Of a DNA stretch of 36,245 bases, positions 17,471 through 26,049 are shown piece after piece. The translations under genes were made by a program, and so were the position numbers. The DNA is taken from NCBI GenBank assembly GCA_003562075.1, contig PWWP01000036.1:1-36245 (forward strand), written 5' to 3'. Position 1 is the first letter of the stretch, and each line of letters starts with the position of its first letter. Source of the stretch: Gemmatimonadota bacterium (GTDB lineage: Bacteria; Gemmatimonadota; Gemmatimonadetes; Longimicrobiales; Gaopeijiaceae). The notes under the pieces were generated by a model that saw only the letters and a list, made by a program, of their open reading frames with translations, was not told where the DNA came from and ran no database searches.

Positions 17471-18157
17471 ATGGCGCCCCAATCCAAGCCCCCTGCCGAT
17501 GCCTTTGCCCTGGCCCGACGACGGATGGTCCAGGAGCAACTCCACCGCCGAGGCGTCCGTCACCCGGAGGTCCTGGAGAGCATGGGCACCGTGCCCCGGG
17601 AACACTTCCTCACCGGGTCCCGGTCCAAGGACCCCATCCGGGCCTATGCCGATACAGCCATTCCCGTGGCACGGGGCCAGACCCTCTCTCAGCCCTACAT
17701 GGTGGCCCGCATGACGGAGGCCCTGGACCCCAAGCCCCAGCATCGGGTCCTGGAGATCGGGACGGGTACAGGGTATCAGACCGCTGTCCTGGCTCGGCTG
17801 GTGGCAGAGGTCTGGTCCGTCGAGCGGGATCATTACCTGGCCGATCGGGCACGGGACCGCCTGAAGGCCCTGGGGTTGGAGAACATCCACTTCCAGGTAG
17901 GCGACGGTTCCCTGGGCTGGCCTGACGGCGCGCCCTACGATGGAATCCTGGTCACCGCCGCCGCCCCCTCCATCCCACGGGCCCTTGTGGGACAACTGGC
18001 TCCAGGGGGGCGCCTCATCATTCCGGTGGGACCCCGGGAGCTCCAGGAGCTTCTCCTGATCCAGGAGGAAGACGGGGAACTCCGGACCCAGGTCCTCATG
18101 GAGTGCCGCTTCGTCCCCCTGGTGGGTCAGGAAGGGTGGGGCGGCCCTACCGCTTGA
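17471..18157 (+). CDS. pcm: Protein-L-isoaspartate O-methyltransferase
   Basis: This 228-residue class I methyltransferase carries the PCMT hallmarks. AIPVARGQTLSQPYMVARM (about residues 63-81) forms the isoaspartate pocket and VLEIGTGTGYQTAVLA (93-108) is the AdoMet-binding motif I. The GDGSLGW and ILVTAAAPSIP segments that follow are also family-typical. It methylates damaged isoaspartyl residues so they can revert to aspartate in aged proteins. No clear ribosome-binding site precedes the ATG. Its last 11 bases overlap, tail to tail, with the end of the 553-residue Rossmann protein gene. Confidence 0.95.
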   Translation: MAPQSKPPADAFALARRRMVQEQLHRRGVRHPEVLESMGTVPREHFLTGSRSKDPIRAYADTAIPVARGQTLSQPYMVARMTEALDPKPQHRVLEIGTGTGYQTAVLARLVAEVWSVERDHYLADRARDRLKALGLENIHFQVGDGSLGWPDGAPYDGILVTAAAPSIPRALVGQLAPGGRLIIPVGPRELQELLLIQEEDGELRTQVLMECRFVPLVGQEGWGGPTA

Positions 18158-19808
18158 TCCGCTCTCCCGCGTCCTCGTAGCGGAAGATCCAGGCGCCCAG
18201 GCGACCGGGACGGATCTTCCCGGTCCGCTCTCCGTACTCGTGGTCTCCACCGGAGCCTTCGTCCAGGGAGGGCCGAGAAGCCACCTGGGCCATGTACCCC
18301 TTTACCCGATCCTTCCACTGGGCCCAGTTCCGGGACCGAAGATCCACCCACCCCCGATCCACCAGGACCTGGGCCTCCACCGACTCCCCCTCTTCCGGGA
18401 CCACCTTGAGTCGGGTCCCCCGGAGCATGGACCGACCGTCGGGGAGGAGGATGGGAAGGCCGATGGAGAGGATCCGCTGCCGCAGGTCATCATCCGCTTC
18501 CACAAGCTCCCGGGCCCGGCGAGCCGTCTCCTCCGGGTCCAGCCGGGCCGCCGATTCCAGGGTCCCGAAGAGCCGGGCCAGGAGGGCCCCCTCGAAGAGA
18601 AGTTTGGAGAGCCGAGGCGGACCCAGCATCTCGTAGGCTACCCCCTGAACGTCGTGCTCCTCCTCCAGCGCCTCCATCCGCTCCAGTGCCTGGCCCCGGA
18701 GGATCCCGGCCCGGTAGGTGGGTCCCATGGTGGCCCCATCCAGAGCTGCCACCACGTCCCGCCCCGAAGGGATCCCCCGGATCTCCCGGATGACGTTCTC
18801 GGCAATCTCTTCGGGAGTGACGAATTCCATGAGGCCCAAAGCCGTCAGGGTCTCGAACTCGGCGGGCGCGAAGAGACCATTCTCGCCCGAATCCACATAG
18901 ACGCCGGTGAGAGGCTCACCCAAGTCGGTCCAGGCCTCCCCGTCGCCCACACCAGACAGGGCCTCCTCAACCGACAGGGGCCGAAGGGCATCGGACCGTG
19001 AGACGGGTTGCCCACCTCGGGTAATGACCCCGTAGGCCAGAGACTTCCACGAGATGGCAGCCGTAGGCTTGATCTCCTTCACAGCCGGCGCCCCGGGTGT
19101 CCGCGACATGAGGAAGAGGAGGAGGGACTGGGCCCCGGCCAGCCCGGCCTTGGCCAGGAGCACCCGGGACGGTCGCTCCTCGGCGTGGGTGAAGGGGATG
19201 TTCAGCCCCATCCCCCCTGTCCCTGCGGTGCCGATCTTCACGTACATCCGGGTTCCAGCGCGGGTCATCCCCTCCAGGGCGATCTGGGTGTGCCGAATGA
19301 GCTGGGGGAGGTAGAGGGTGGAGAGGTGGGCCTCCACCTGGGCCCGGTCCAGCTCTCTGCCTTCTGCCAGCTGCCGGAGATCCTTGGCCGAGCGAAATGC
19401 GTCCTGGTAGGCCAGTGCGCCGGCCGTGTTCACGGCATCCACCACCACGGCCGGCTCCACCCGGGTCAGGAGAGCGCCCAGGGCCGAGCGACGGAAGACT
19501 TCATCGGTGAGTTCACCGTAGAGATCGTCGATGAACTGGCTTCGGGCCTCGTCGTCGGCCAGGACCTCCGGACGCGGACGCCGGGATGAGACTTCAGGGA
19601 CGAACAGATCTCCCCAGACCGGCTCCAACTCCACCCCTTCTGCCCGGGGATCCTGCTCCAGAAGCGCTACCGCCTCCCGAGCCTCGCTTTCGCGGAGGGA
19701 TCCGATCACCATCCGACCTGGCGAAAAGTCGAGCATTCGGCGAGCTACGGCCGTGCCCACAAGGCCGGCCCCGCCGAGAAGAAGCACGGTCTGATCCCGG
19801 AGTTCCAT
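18147..19808 (-). CDS. Rossmann-fold NAD(P)-binding protein, function unknown
   Basis: The 553-residue protein starts with a dinucleotide-binding motif, VLLLGGAGLVGTAVARRML (GGAGLVG at residues 12-18), as in extended short-chain dehydrogenases. Later segments include VVVDAVNTAGALAYQDAF and YVKIGTAGTGGMGLNIPF, where a sugar epimerase would have its catalytic region, but I do not see the usual YxxxK motif. The remaining ~300 residues match no family I recognise. A GGGAGG three bases before the ATG supports the start. It stands alone and is convergent with pcm. A large oxidoreductase or saccharopine-dehydrogenase-like enzyme is possible; I assign no function. Confidence 0.75.
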   Translation of the reverse strand: MELRDQTVLLLGGAGLVGTAVARRMLDFSPGRMVIGSLRESEAREAVALLEQDPRAEGVELEPVWGDLFVPEVSSRRPRPEVLADDEARSQFIDDLYGELTDEVFRRSALGALLTRVEPAVVVDAVNTAGALAYQDAFRSAKDLRQLAEGRELDRAQVEAHLSTLYLPQLIRHTQIALEGMTRAGTRMYVKIGTAGTGGMGLNIPFTHAEERPSRVLLAKAGLAGAQSLLLFLMSRTPGAPAVKEIKPTAAISWKSLAYGVITRGGQPVSRSDALRPLSVEEALSGVGDGEAWTDLGEPLTGVYVDSGENGLFAPAEFETLTALGLMEFVTPEEIAENVIREIRGIPSGRDVVAALDGATMGPTYRAGILRGQALERMEALEEEHDVQGVAYEMLGPPRLSKLLFEGALLARLFGTLESAARLDPEETARRARELVEADDDLRQRILSIGLPILLPDGRSMLRGTRLKVVPEEGESVEAQVLVDRGWVDLRSRNWAQWKDRVKGYMAQVASRPSLDEGSGGDHEYGERTGKIRPGRLGAWIFRYEDAGERIKR

Positions 19809-19907
19809 GATCCTCCCTGGGTTTGGAGTCTGAGACCGGGGACACGGGACAACGCAGCCCCCGAAGCGGGGGCGAATGTAAGGGAGGATGCCGGATGACG
19901 CGATCCC

Positions 19908-20678
19908 CTATCGAACGTCCGTTCCATCTCCAGGGCGAAGCGGCACGCCGGCTGCCTTCCGAAGCTGTCGGATCTCGGCCGTGGTGAGCTCTCGCCATTC
20001 GCCCAGGGGGAGGTCACCCAGGGTAAGGGGACCGAACCGGACCCGCCGCAGCCGCCGGACCGGGTGCCCCACAGCACGAAGGAGGCGCCGGACCTCCCGC
20101 TTCCGTCCCTCTCGCAGAACCAGTGAGAGGATGGCTCCCTTCCGGGGATCCTCCTTCACCAGGCGGACGTTCTCGGCCCGGGCCACCCCATCCTCCAGCT
20201 CCACGCCCCGGCTCAGCCGCCGGAGAGTTTCCGGGGCCGGCGCCTCCCGGGTCCAGACCCGGTACTCCCGAGGAATCTGGGAGGAGGGATGGAGAAGCTG
20301 GTGGATGGCATCTCCCTCGTTGGTCAAGAGGAGGAGTCCCTCCGTCCCCATATCCAGGCGTCCCACGTAACGAAGCTGTCCATCTTCCGGACGGAGGAGG
20401 GAGTACACCGTGGGGCGGCCCCTTGGGTCGGTCCGGGTGGTGACCGTCCCTGGCGGCTTGTTCAGGAGGATCCAGCGGAAGGGCTCCAGCTCCACCAACT
20501 GCCCGTCCAACTCCACACGGTCGGTGTCCGGATCGATCTGGGTCCCAAGTGTGGTCACCACCTGACCATTCACACGAACCCGGCCCTGGGTCATGAGTCC
20601 TTCCGCCTGCCGACGGGAGGCCACACCCGCCCGGGAGAGGAATTTCTGGATCCGCATCCGATCATCAGTGGAACTCAT
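19908..20678 (-). CDS. rluB: 23S rRNA pseudouridine synthase, RsuA/RluB family
   Basis: The 256-residue protein has an N-terminal S4 RNA-binding domain (RIQKFLSRAGVASRRQAEGLM, about residues 9-29, then GRVRVNGQVV) and a pseudouridine synthase domain. The catalytic Asp109 is in YVGRLDMGTEGLLLLTNEGD; the late KREVRRLLRAVGHPVRRL block is family-typical. RluB modifies U2605 of 23S rRNA in E. coli, while RsuA and RluE/F relatives differ in target, so the exact site is inferred from the frequent scpAB-rluB arrangement. It overlaps scpB by ATGA and is the last gene of the operon. Confidence 0.93.
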   Translation of the reverse strand: MSSTDDRMRIQKFLSRAGVASRRQAEGLMTQGRVRVNGQVVTTLGTQIDPDTDRVELDGQLVELEPFRWILLNKPPGTVTTRTDPRGRPTVYSLLRPEDGQLRYVGRLDMGTEGLLLLTNEGDAIHQLLHPSSQIPREYRVWTREAPAPETLRRLSRGVELEDGVARAENVRLVKEDPRKGAILSLVLREGRKREVRRLLRAVGHPVRRLRRVRFGPLTLGDLPLGEWRELTTAEIRQLRKAAGVPLRPGDGTDVR

Positions 20679-21280
20679 GATCCTTCCGCCGCCAGCTCAA
20701 GTTGATCCGGGTCCCCTGGGTCCTCCTCGTCGTCCTCCGGAAGGATCGCCGTGGACCGATCCCTGAGGACCACAGGCAGATCCTCAGGTCGGGGAAGGTC
20801 CTCAAGGGACTGGAACCCGAAGTGTTCCAGGAATCGGCCGGTGGTCCCGTAGAGGAGGGGGCGGCCCAAGCCCTCCCCTCGCCCCACCACCTCCACCATT
20901 CCCCGATCCTGGAGGGTCCGGATCACGCCGGAGGATCCGACCCCCCGGATGTACTCCACCTCCAGCCGCCCGATGGGCTGGCGATAGGCGATGATGGCCA
21001 GGGCCTCCAGGGCAGGACCCGAGAGCCTAGAAGGACGGGGCACGGTGTCGAATCGATCCAGGTAGCCGGCGAACACCGGACGGGTGAGGATCTGATATCC
21101 CTCGGCCAGTTCCACCAGTCCGAAGGCCCGTTCCGACTCCAGGTAGAACGCCTTCAACTCCTCCAGGGCCACCTCCACCATATCCTCGTCCAGGGATTCG
21201 TCGGCTCGGGCGATCTCATCGGCCCGGAGGGGGGCATCGCTGGCGAAGAGGACGGCTTCCACAATCTGCTGGGCGTTCAA
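20675..21280 (-). CDS. scpB: Segregation and condensation protein B
   Basis: The 201-residue protein has the two winged-helix domains of ScpB: the N-terminal QIVEAVLFASDAPLRADEIA and the central LSGPALEALAIIAYRQPIGRLEVEYIRGV (split over residues about 84-112), followed by LLYGTTGRFLEHFGF. ScpB dimers bind ScpA and the SMC ATPase to form the bacterial condensin that compacts and separates sister chromosomes. The last ~25 residues are acidic and probably disordered. The gene overlaps scpA upstream and rluB downstream by ATGA, so the three are translationally coupled. The smc gene is not in the window. Confidence 0.96.
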   Translation of the reverse strand: MNAQQIVEAVLFASDAPLRADEIARADESLDEDMVEVALEELKAFYLESERAFGLVELAEGYQILTRPVFAGYLDRFDTVPRPSRLSGPALEALAIIAYRQPIGRLEVEYIRGVGSSGVIRTLQDRGMVEVVGRGEGLGRPLLYGTTGRFLEHFGFQSLEDLPRPEDLPVVLRDRSTAILPEDDEEDPGDPDQLELAAEGS

Positions 21281-22158
21281 CGCTGCTCCTCCAGAATATC
21301 TTCGTCAGGATCCGGCAGGGTGTCTTCGTCAGGATCCGGGCTGTCGGTCGGTATGTCGGAGGGCGGGTCCAGATCGGCCTCCCACCGGGCCTCCTCCTCG
21401 ATCCCCTCCCCTTCCCGGGCGTAGAGCCAGAGTTCGTGGAAGGGCTGGGCCTGTCGGAGGTGGATGCGACGTCGCCGACTCAGCTCCAGTCCGGCCAGGA
21501 AGGTCATGACCCCGTGCATCTTATCGGCAAAGGGGGCCAGGAGGTGGCGAAACTCCACGCCGTCCTCTCCCTGCAGATGATTCAGGATCAGAACCGCCTT
21601 CTCCTCCATGGAAACGGTTCGTGGCGTGACCCGATGCTCCCGATCCATCAGTTCCGGCAGGCTCACTCCCATAGCTGCCTCCATGACCTCTTCCCACGTC
21701 GTCTCAAGGGGGACCTCCTGGGCCGACGGCCGGGGACGGTCCTCTACGTAGCCCTTCCCCCGCATCCGGGCCCGCTCCGCCTCCGAACGTTCCAGCCGGC
21801 TGGTGATCTCCTGAATCTGCTCGTACTCCAGGAGGCGGCGAACCAGCTCGGCTCGAGGATCCTCGTCCTCCTCCTCCAACGGTCGAGGCAGAACCATCTG
21901 GGCCTTGATCCGGACCAGGGTGGCAGCCATCTCCAGAAACTCCCCTGCCGAATCCAGATCCTCGGCGTGGATCCCTTCCACCGCCTCCAGGAACTGTCGG
22001 GTGATGAGATGGATGGGGATATCGAAGATGTCGATGTCCTGCTGGCGGATCAGGTGCAGGAGGAGATGAAGGGGTCCCTGAAATCGGTCCAGCTCCACCA
22101 GGAACCCCTCCGGCTCGGCCCGGGTGGCACCGGGAGGGGGGGCCAGGGACCGCTTCAT
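21277..22158 (-). CDS. scpA: Segregation and condensation protein A
   Basis: The 293-residue kleisin starts MKRSLAPP and has the ScpA N-terminal signature FQGPLHLLLHLIRQQDIDIFDIPI (about residues 28-51). It continues with FLEMAATLVRIKAQMVLPRP, then the C-terminal winged helix with VLILNHL and FLAGLELSRRRR. It bridges the SMC heads and binds ScpB. A longer frame upstream to 22614 lies within the protease gene and is rejected; ATG 22158 overlaps the protease stop as ATGA. The C-terminus ends in an acidic tail with two 8-residue units starting DPDED, encoded by a 17-base direct repeat at 21299-21315 and 21323-21339. Confidence 0.95.
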   Translation of the reverse strand: MKRSLAPPPGATRAEPEGFLVELDRFQGPLHLLLHLIRQQDIDIFDIPIHLITRQFLEAVEGIHAEDLDSAGEFLEMAATLVRIKAQMVLPRPLEEEDEDPRAELVRRLLEYEQIQEITSRLERSEAERARMRGKGYVEDRPRPSAQEVPLETTWEEVMEAAMGVSLPELMDREHRVTPRTVSMEEKAVLILNHLQGEDGVEFRHLLAPFADKMHGVMTFLAGLELSRRRRIHLRQAQPFHELWLYAREGEGIEEEARWEADLDPPSDIPTDSPDPDEDTLPDPDEDILEEQR

Positions 22159-22820
22159 CCCGCCGCCGAGCCCATGGGGATTCCAGCCAGCCCGAGAAGG
22201 ATCCCGGCCAGGAATTCCACCGGAAGCATGATGATCCGGAACCCTCCGGGAACCAGGAAGAGGATGGCCAGAAGAGCCAGGATGCCGAATCGCCCGAAGG
22301 ATCGGTACTGTTCCCGGATCCCGGCCGGAAGGAGGTGATACAGGACGTGGGATCCATCCAGGGGAGGAACGGGAATCAGGTTGAAGACGGCCAGGATCAG
22401 GTTGATGAGGATCCCGTAGTAGGCAGCCGCCACCAGGACGCCGCCCAGCCCATTCCCACTGGGATCCGCGCCCAGAGCCAGGACCGGAACCAGGAGGAGG
22501 GTGAACGCCACGGCCAGGAGGAGGTTCACCACGATCCCGGCCAGAGAGACGCGGATGTCTCCCCCTCGTCGATCCCGGAAGTTGTTGGGGTTCACCGGCA
22601 CAGGCCGGGCCCAACCAAAGATGAAGTTTCCGGGCATGGCGATGAGGAGAACCGGCACCAGGATCGATCCCACCGGATCCAGGTGACGGATGGGGTTCAG
22701 GGTGATCCGGCCCTGACGTTCAGCCGTAGGATCTCCCTCCCTCCGGGCCACCCAGGCGTGGGCCACCTCATGGAGGACGATGGAGAGGAGGAGAATGGGG
22801 ATGAGAAGAAGCCAGTCCAT
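22155..22820 (-). CDS. Site-2 protease family protein (peptidase M50B)
   Basis: This 221-residue polytopic membrane metalloprotease has the zinc motif HEVAH at residues 17-21 in its first helix. NLIPVPPLDGSHVL in a later helix supplies the third ligand Asp. Members of this short M50B group often precede scpA and trpS in bacterial genomes, but their substrates are largely unknown. A possible -10 box, TAGCTT, lies nine bases before the ATG without a good -35. It leads the protease-scpA-scpB-rluB operon, and its stop overlaps the scpA start. No PDZ domain is present, unlike RseP. Confidence 0.93.
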   Translation of the reverse strand: MDWLLLIPILLLSIVLHEVAHAWVARREGDPTAERQGRITLNPIRHLDPVGSILVPVLLIAMPGNFIFGWARPVPVNPNNFRDRRGGDIRVSLAGIVVNLLLAVAFTLLLVPVLALGADPSGNGLGGVLVAAAYYGILINLILAVFNLIPVPPLDGSHVLYHLLPAGIREQYRSFGRFGILALLAILFLVPGGFRIIMLPVEFLAGILLGLAGIPMGSAAG

Positions 22821-22923
22821 AGGTGGAGCAAGCTACCCCGATCCGGGAAAAGGTACCAGTCCCCAGGCGGGGCTTGACCCACGAAGAGCCGGACCGAAAG
22901 GATTCTGGTGAACTCAAATGCTT

Positions 22924-22965
22924 ATTATAATGAAAACACATACAGGTATGTGTTTTCATTATAAT
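22924..22965. repeat. Perfect 42-bp AT-rich palindrome
   Basis: ATTATAATGAAAACACATAC (22924-22943) is followed by AG and by its exact reverse complement (22946-22965). The arms are only one-fifth G+C in a very GC-rich region. Each arm contains TATAAT. It can form a 20-bp hairpin or cruciform. It lies about 100 bases upstream of the M50 protease start and 91 bases before the 132-bp inverted-repeat element. Its function is unknown; a bidirectional terminator, regulator-binding site or mobile element end are possible. Confidence 0.9.
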
Positions 22966-23056
22966 CCTCCCAGAGGTCCAGGCAGGGCACGGTCGGCAAC
23001 CAAGGGACCCCTCCATCGCCCCTCCCTGCCCAGGGCCTGCCACTCCCTCCACAAGA

Positions 23057-23188
23057 AGGCTGTTGAAGAACAGGAGTGACCGTCGTTGGAGCCCTTTGCC
23101 GATGCGCTGCGGCATCGCCTTCAAGGCTCCGCCTCGCCCAGGGCCCCAAGACCCCGACGCGGCGGCCGCTCCTGTTCTTCAACAGCCT
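23057..23188. mobile_element. MITE-like element with 20-bp terminal inverted repeats
   Basis: AGGCTGTTGAAGAACAGGAG (23057-23076) is the exact reverse complement of 23169-23188, bounding a 132-base element with no coding capacity. The interior holds nested complementarity: GGAGCC at 23088-23093 with GGCTCC at 23125-23130, and CGATGC at 23100-23105 with GCATCG at 23112-23117. Ends starting near GGCTGTTGAA resemble those of several insertion sequence families. I see no target-site duplication, so mobility is inferred. It lies 26 bases before the rpsT -35 box. Confidence 0.6.
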
Positions 23189-23214
23189 CCAAGGGGATTT
23201 CCCCTCCCCGCCCA

Positions 23215-23243
23215 TTGATCTGACCCGCTTCGGGAGATATCTT
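23215..23243 (+). promoter_or_regulatory. rpsT: rpsT promoter
   Basis: TTGATC (23215-23220), a 17-base spacer and TATCTT (23238-23243) give a predicted start near 23250 and a leader of about 35 bases before the rpsT ATG. Confidence 0.6.
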
Positions 23244-23284
23244 TCCAAGCTCTGTGACGTCTACCAGTCGTATCTGAGGTCCGA

Positions 23285-23545
23285 ATGCCGAACATCAAGA
23301 GTGCCAAGAAGCGGATGGAGTTGAGCCGGAAGTGGGGTGCCCGAAACCGGGTGAGCCGCTCCAAACTCCGCACCGCAGTCAAGCGTGTCCGCGACACTGA
23401 GGATGCCGAGACGGCCCAGGCCCGGCTGGCCGAAGCCACCTCCCTCCTGGATCGGGCCGCCCGGCGGCGGCTCCTCCACCCCAACAAGGTGGCCCGGCTG
23501 AAGAGCCAGCTCCACCGGCATGTGAAGGAGCTGTCGGGAAGCTGA
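23285..23545 (+). CDS. rpsT: 30S ribosomal protein S20
   Basis: The 86-residue basic protein starts MPNIKSAKKRMELSRKW and contains the helical repeats typical of S20 (SKLRTAVKRVR, the A-rich middle, and GLLHPNK-like RRLLHPNKVARLKSQL). S20 binds the 5' domain and helix 44 of 16S rRNA and is an early assembly protein. GAGG five bases before the ATG supports the start. It is a single-gene unit with its own promoter and a strong hairpin downstream at 23621-23654. Confidence 0.97.
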   Translation: MPNIKSAKKRMELSRKWGARNRVSRSKLRTAVKRVRDTEDAETAQARLAEATSLLDRAARRRLLHPNKVARLKSQLHRHVKELSGS

Positions 23546-23620
23546 CCTCCCGGTAGCGTCCACAGACTCGGTCCAAGCTGGTGATCCCGCCCCTCCAGGG
23601 CCGATCCCGGGTTGGAACGG

Positions 23621-23654
23621 AAGGCCCCGACGACCATGGTGTCGTCGGGGCCTT
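23621..23654. terminator. 14-bp stem-loop between rpsT and pyrC
   Basis: AAGGCCCCGACGAC (23621-23634) pairs perfectly with GTCGTCGGGGCCTT (23641-23654) across a CATGGT loop. The right side reads CCTTTCG, a weak T-run. It sits between the convergent ends of rpsT and pyrC and could serve both. Confidence 0.65.
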
Positions 23655-23680
23655 TCGTGGTACGGATCGGTCTGGTGTCG

Positions 23681-23750
23681 CCCGCGCTGACGTGGTTCGG
23701 TCCGGCCTGAGGTGGTTCGGTGTGGTCGGGTCCGGGCCGACGTGGTTCGA
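23681..23750. repeat. Degenerate 20-bp tandem repeats
   Basis: Three imperfect 20-base units end in GACGTGGTTCGG, GAGGTGGTTCGG and GACGTGGTTCGA (23681-23700, 23701-23720, 23731-23750), the last after a 10-base partial unit. No ORF of interest uses this stretch. It lies between the rpsT terminator and the end of pyrC. Confidence 0.6.
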
Positions 23751-23782
23751 CCCAGGCGGTCTCCTTCAATCTCCCGGCCCGG

Positions 23783-25081
23783 TCAACCCTGCCAAATGGT
23801 GCGTCCGCCCACGATGGTTCGGACGGCCCGCCCCTTCAACGCCCAGCCATCGAAGGGGGTGTTCCGACTGCGGGACAGGAAGGTGGACGGATCCACCGAC
23901 CACTCGGCATTCAGGTCCAGGATCGTCACGTCGGCTACTGATCCCTGGCTCAGGTGACCGCCTGGGAGGCGGAAGGCCTGGGCCGGCTGCCGACTCATCC
24001 GGTCCACGATGGTGAGGAGATCCATCTTTCCGGTGTGAAGGAAATGGGTGAGGATCAGCCCTACACTCGTCTCCAACCCCACCACCCCGAAGGGCGCGTC
24101 GTCGAAGGCCTGCTCCTTCTCATCGTAGTGATGGGGGGCGTGGTCCGTGGCCAGGGTGTCCAGGGTCCCATCCAGGAAGCCTTCCTCCACTGCCGCCCGG
24201 TCTGCTTCTGAGCGGAGGGGTGGATTCATCTTGGCATCGGTCCGGTAACCTTCCACCGCCTCGTCGGTGAGGAGGAGATGATGTGGACTGGCCTCGGCCG
24301 TCACCTGGATGCCCCGGGCCTTGGCCTGTCGGATGGCCTCCACCCCATGACGGGTGGAGATGTGCTGGAGATGGATGTGCCCGCCGGTAAGCTCTGCCAC
24401 CAGGAGATCCCGAACCACATGGACGTCCTCGGAGGCGTTGGGCTTTCCGCGAATCCCCATCCGGGCCGAGATCACCCCTTCGTTCATGACCCCTCCAGCC
24501 GAGAGCCCCAGATCTTCGGGGTGGTCGGCCACGGGAATGTCGAAGGTCTGGGCGTACTCCAACGCACGACGCATGAGCCCCGAGTCCATGACCGGGTGAC
24601 CATCGTCGGTGATGGCCACGGCTCCGGCCTCCACCAGTTCGCCGATCTCGGTGAGGCGCTCGCCCTTCTGACCCAGGGAGAGGGCGCCTACGGGGTAGAC
24701 CCGGCTGGCGCCAGCAGCCTTCCCTGCTGCCGCCACGAATCCCACCGTAGCCGGCGAATCGATGACAGGGTCCGTGTTCGGCATGGCACAGACAGCGGTG
24801 AACCCTCCGGCGGCAGCCGCCCGGGCACCGGAAGCGATGGTCTCCTTCCGCTCCCCTCCCGGCTCTCTCAGGTGGACGTGGACATCGATGAGCCCCGGGG
24901 TCACCACCTTCCCGGAGCAGTCCAGGACGACGGCTTCCTCCGGCGGCTCCAGCCCCTCACCCAGGGCCGCTACCCGTCCGTTCACCAGGAGGACGTCCGA
25001 CTTCCCATCCAGCTCCTGCTCCGGATCCACCACCCGTCCCCCCTTCAAGAAGAGAGGTTGGTGAGAGGAGGTGTCGCTCAT
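23783..25081 (-). CDS. pyrC: Dihydroorotase (class I)
   Basis: The 432-residue amidohydrolase has [14 protein letters not shown] with metal ligands His68 and His70. The other class I dihydroorotase markers are [10 protein letters not shown], the DHPED segment, [20 protein letters not shown] and the final metal ligand Asp in TLATDHAPH. It closes carbamoyl aspartate to dihydroorotate, the third step of UMP synthesis. It overlaps pyrB by ATGA and is the last gene of pyrRBC. The length and motifs fit the PyrC form that often pairs with PyrB; no residue is obviously missing. Confidence 0.97.
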   Translation of the reverse strand: MSDTSSHQPLFLKGGRVVDPEQELDGKSDVLLVNGRVAALGEGLEPPEEAVVLDCSGKVVTPGLIDVHVHLREPGGERKETIASGARAAAAGGFTAVCAMPNTDPVIDSPATVGFVAAAGKAAGASRVYPVGALSLGQKGERLTEIGELVEAGAVAITDDGHPVMDSGLMRRALEYAQTFDIPVADHPEDLGLSAGGVMNEGVISARMGIRGKPNASEDVHVVRDLLVAELTGGHIHLQHISTRHGVEAIRQAKARGIQVTAEASPHHLLLTDEAVEGYRTDAKMNPPLRSEADRAAVEEGFLDGTLDTLATDHAPHHYDEKEQAFDDAPFGVVGLETSVGLILTHFLHTGKMDLLTIVDRMSRQPAQAFRLPGGHLSQGSVADVTILDLNAEWSVDPSTFLSRSRNTPFDGWALKGRAVRTIVGGRTIWQG

Positions 25082-26049
25082 GCCATCTCTCCCTTCTTGG
25101 CCGCCTCAGCCCGCTCGGGGGCGCCGCCGGCCAGCAGATAGAGGACCGCCATCCGGACGGCCACTCCATTGGTTACCTGTTTCAGAATCACCGATTGGGG
25201 TCCGTCGGCCACATCCGAGTCGATTTCCACGCCCCGATTCATGGGGCCGGGGTGGAGGATCAGGATGTCCTGAGGAGCCGCTTCCAGCCGGGGAATGGTC
25301 ACCCCGAAGACCCGATTGTACTCGCGGAGAGACGGGACGAAGCCCCCCTGCATTCGTTCAAGCTGAAGCCGGAGGATGTTCAGGACATCGCTCCACTCGA
25401 TGGCTTCTTCAATCCGTCGGAAGATCGTCACCCCCAGATCCTGGATCCCGGCCGGGATGAGGGTCTTGGGCCCGCAGACTCCCACCTCAGCCCCCAGCTT
25501 CAGGAGCCCGAAGATGTTGGACCGGGCCACCCGGGAGTGGAGGATGTCACCGACGATGCAGACCTTCAGCCCCCGGATGGACTCCCGGTGGTCCCGAATG
25601 GTCAGGAGATCCAGGAGGGCCTGGGTCGGGTGCTCGTGGGAGCCGTCCCCGGCATTGATCACATTGGAGGGGATCCGGTCGGCCAGGAAGCGAGCCGCCC
25701 CGGAGGACGGATGGCGGATGACCACCATGTCGATCCGCATGGCCTCCAGGTTCCGGGCGGTGTCCACCAGGGTCTCCCCCTTCTGCACCGAAGATCCAGA
25801 GGCCGAGATGTTCACCGTGTCGGCGCTGAGTCGCTTCTCGGCGAACTCGAAGGAGATCCGGGTCCGGGTGGAAGGCTCCATGAAGAGGTTGACGATGGTC
25901 TTCCCCCGGAGGACCGGGACCTTCTTGATCCTCCGCTCCGAGATCTCCTTGAAGGGCTCGGCGGTGTTCAGGATGCTCTCGATCTGCTCGGCGGAGAGTT
26001 CCTCCAGCCCGATGAGATCCTTCCCCAGCGGTGACGGGGCTCGACTCAA
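25078..26049 (-). CDS. pyrB: Aspartate carbamoyltransferase catalytic subunit
   Basis: The 323-residue protein carries [13 protein letters not shown], with carbamoyl-phosphate-binding STRTR at 60-64, and [12 protein letters not shown] from His140. The later segment LHPGPMNRG is the aspartate-side motif. It joins carbamoyl phosphate and aspartate in the committed step of pyrimidine synthesis. No pyrI regulatory subunit lies nearby, in keeping with class C enzymes controlled through PyrR. It overlaps pyrR upstream and pyrC downstream by the ATGA pattern. Confidence 0.97.
   Translation of the reverse strand: MSRAPSPLGKDLIGLEELSAEQIESILNTAEPFKEISERRIKKVPVLRGKTIVNLFMEPSTRTRISFEFAEKRLSADTVNISASGSSVQKGETLVDTARNLEAMRIDMVVIRHPSSGAARFLADRIPSNVINAGDGSHEHPTQALLDLLTIRDHRESIRGLKVCIVGDILHSRVARSNIFGLLKLGAEVGVCGPKTLIPAGIQDLGVTIFRRIEEAIEWSDVLNILRLQLERMQGGFVPSLREYNRVFGVTIPRLEAAPQDILILHPGPMNRGVEIDSDVADGPQSVILKQVTNGVAVRMAVLYLLAGGAPERAEAAKKGEMA

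Noticed and set aside
22159-22614. N-terminal extension of ScpA to 445 residues
   Set aside because: The extra frame is Pro/Gly/Arg-rich and lies inside the M50 protease gene in another frame; ATG 22158 with the ATGA overlap gives the normal ScpA length.
22924-22965. Palindrome as an ordinary rho-independent terminator
   Set aside because: The stem is AT-rich and no T-run follows on either strand beyond the stem itself, so the usual terminator signature is missing.
23681-23750. CRISPR array
   Set aside because: Units are degenerate, contiguous and lack regular spacers; no cas genes are present.
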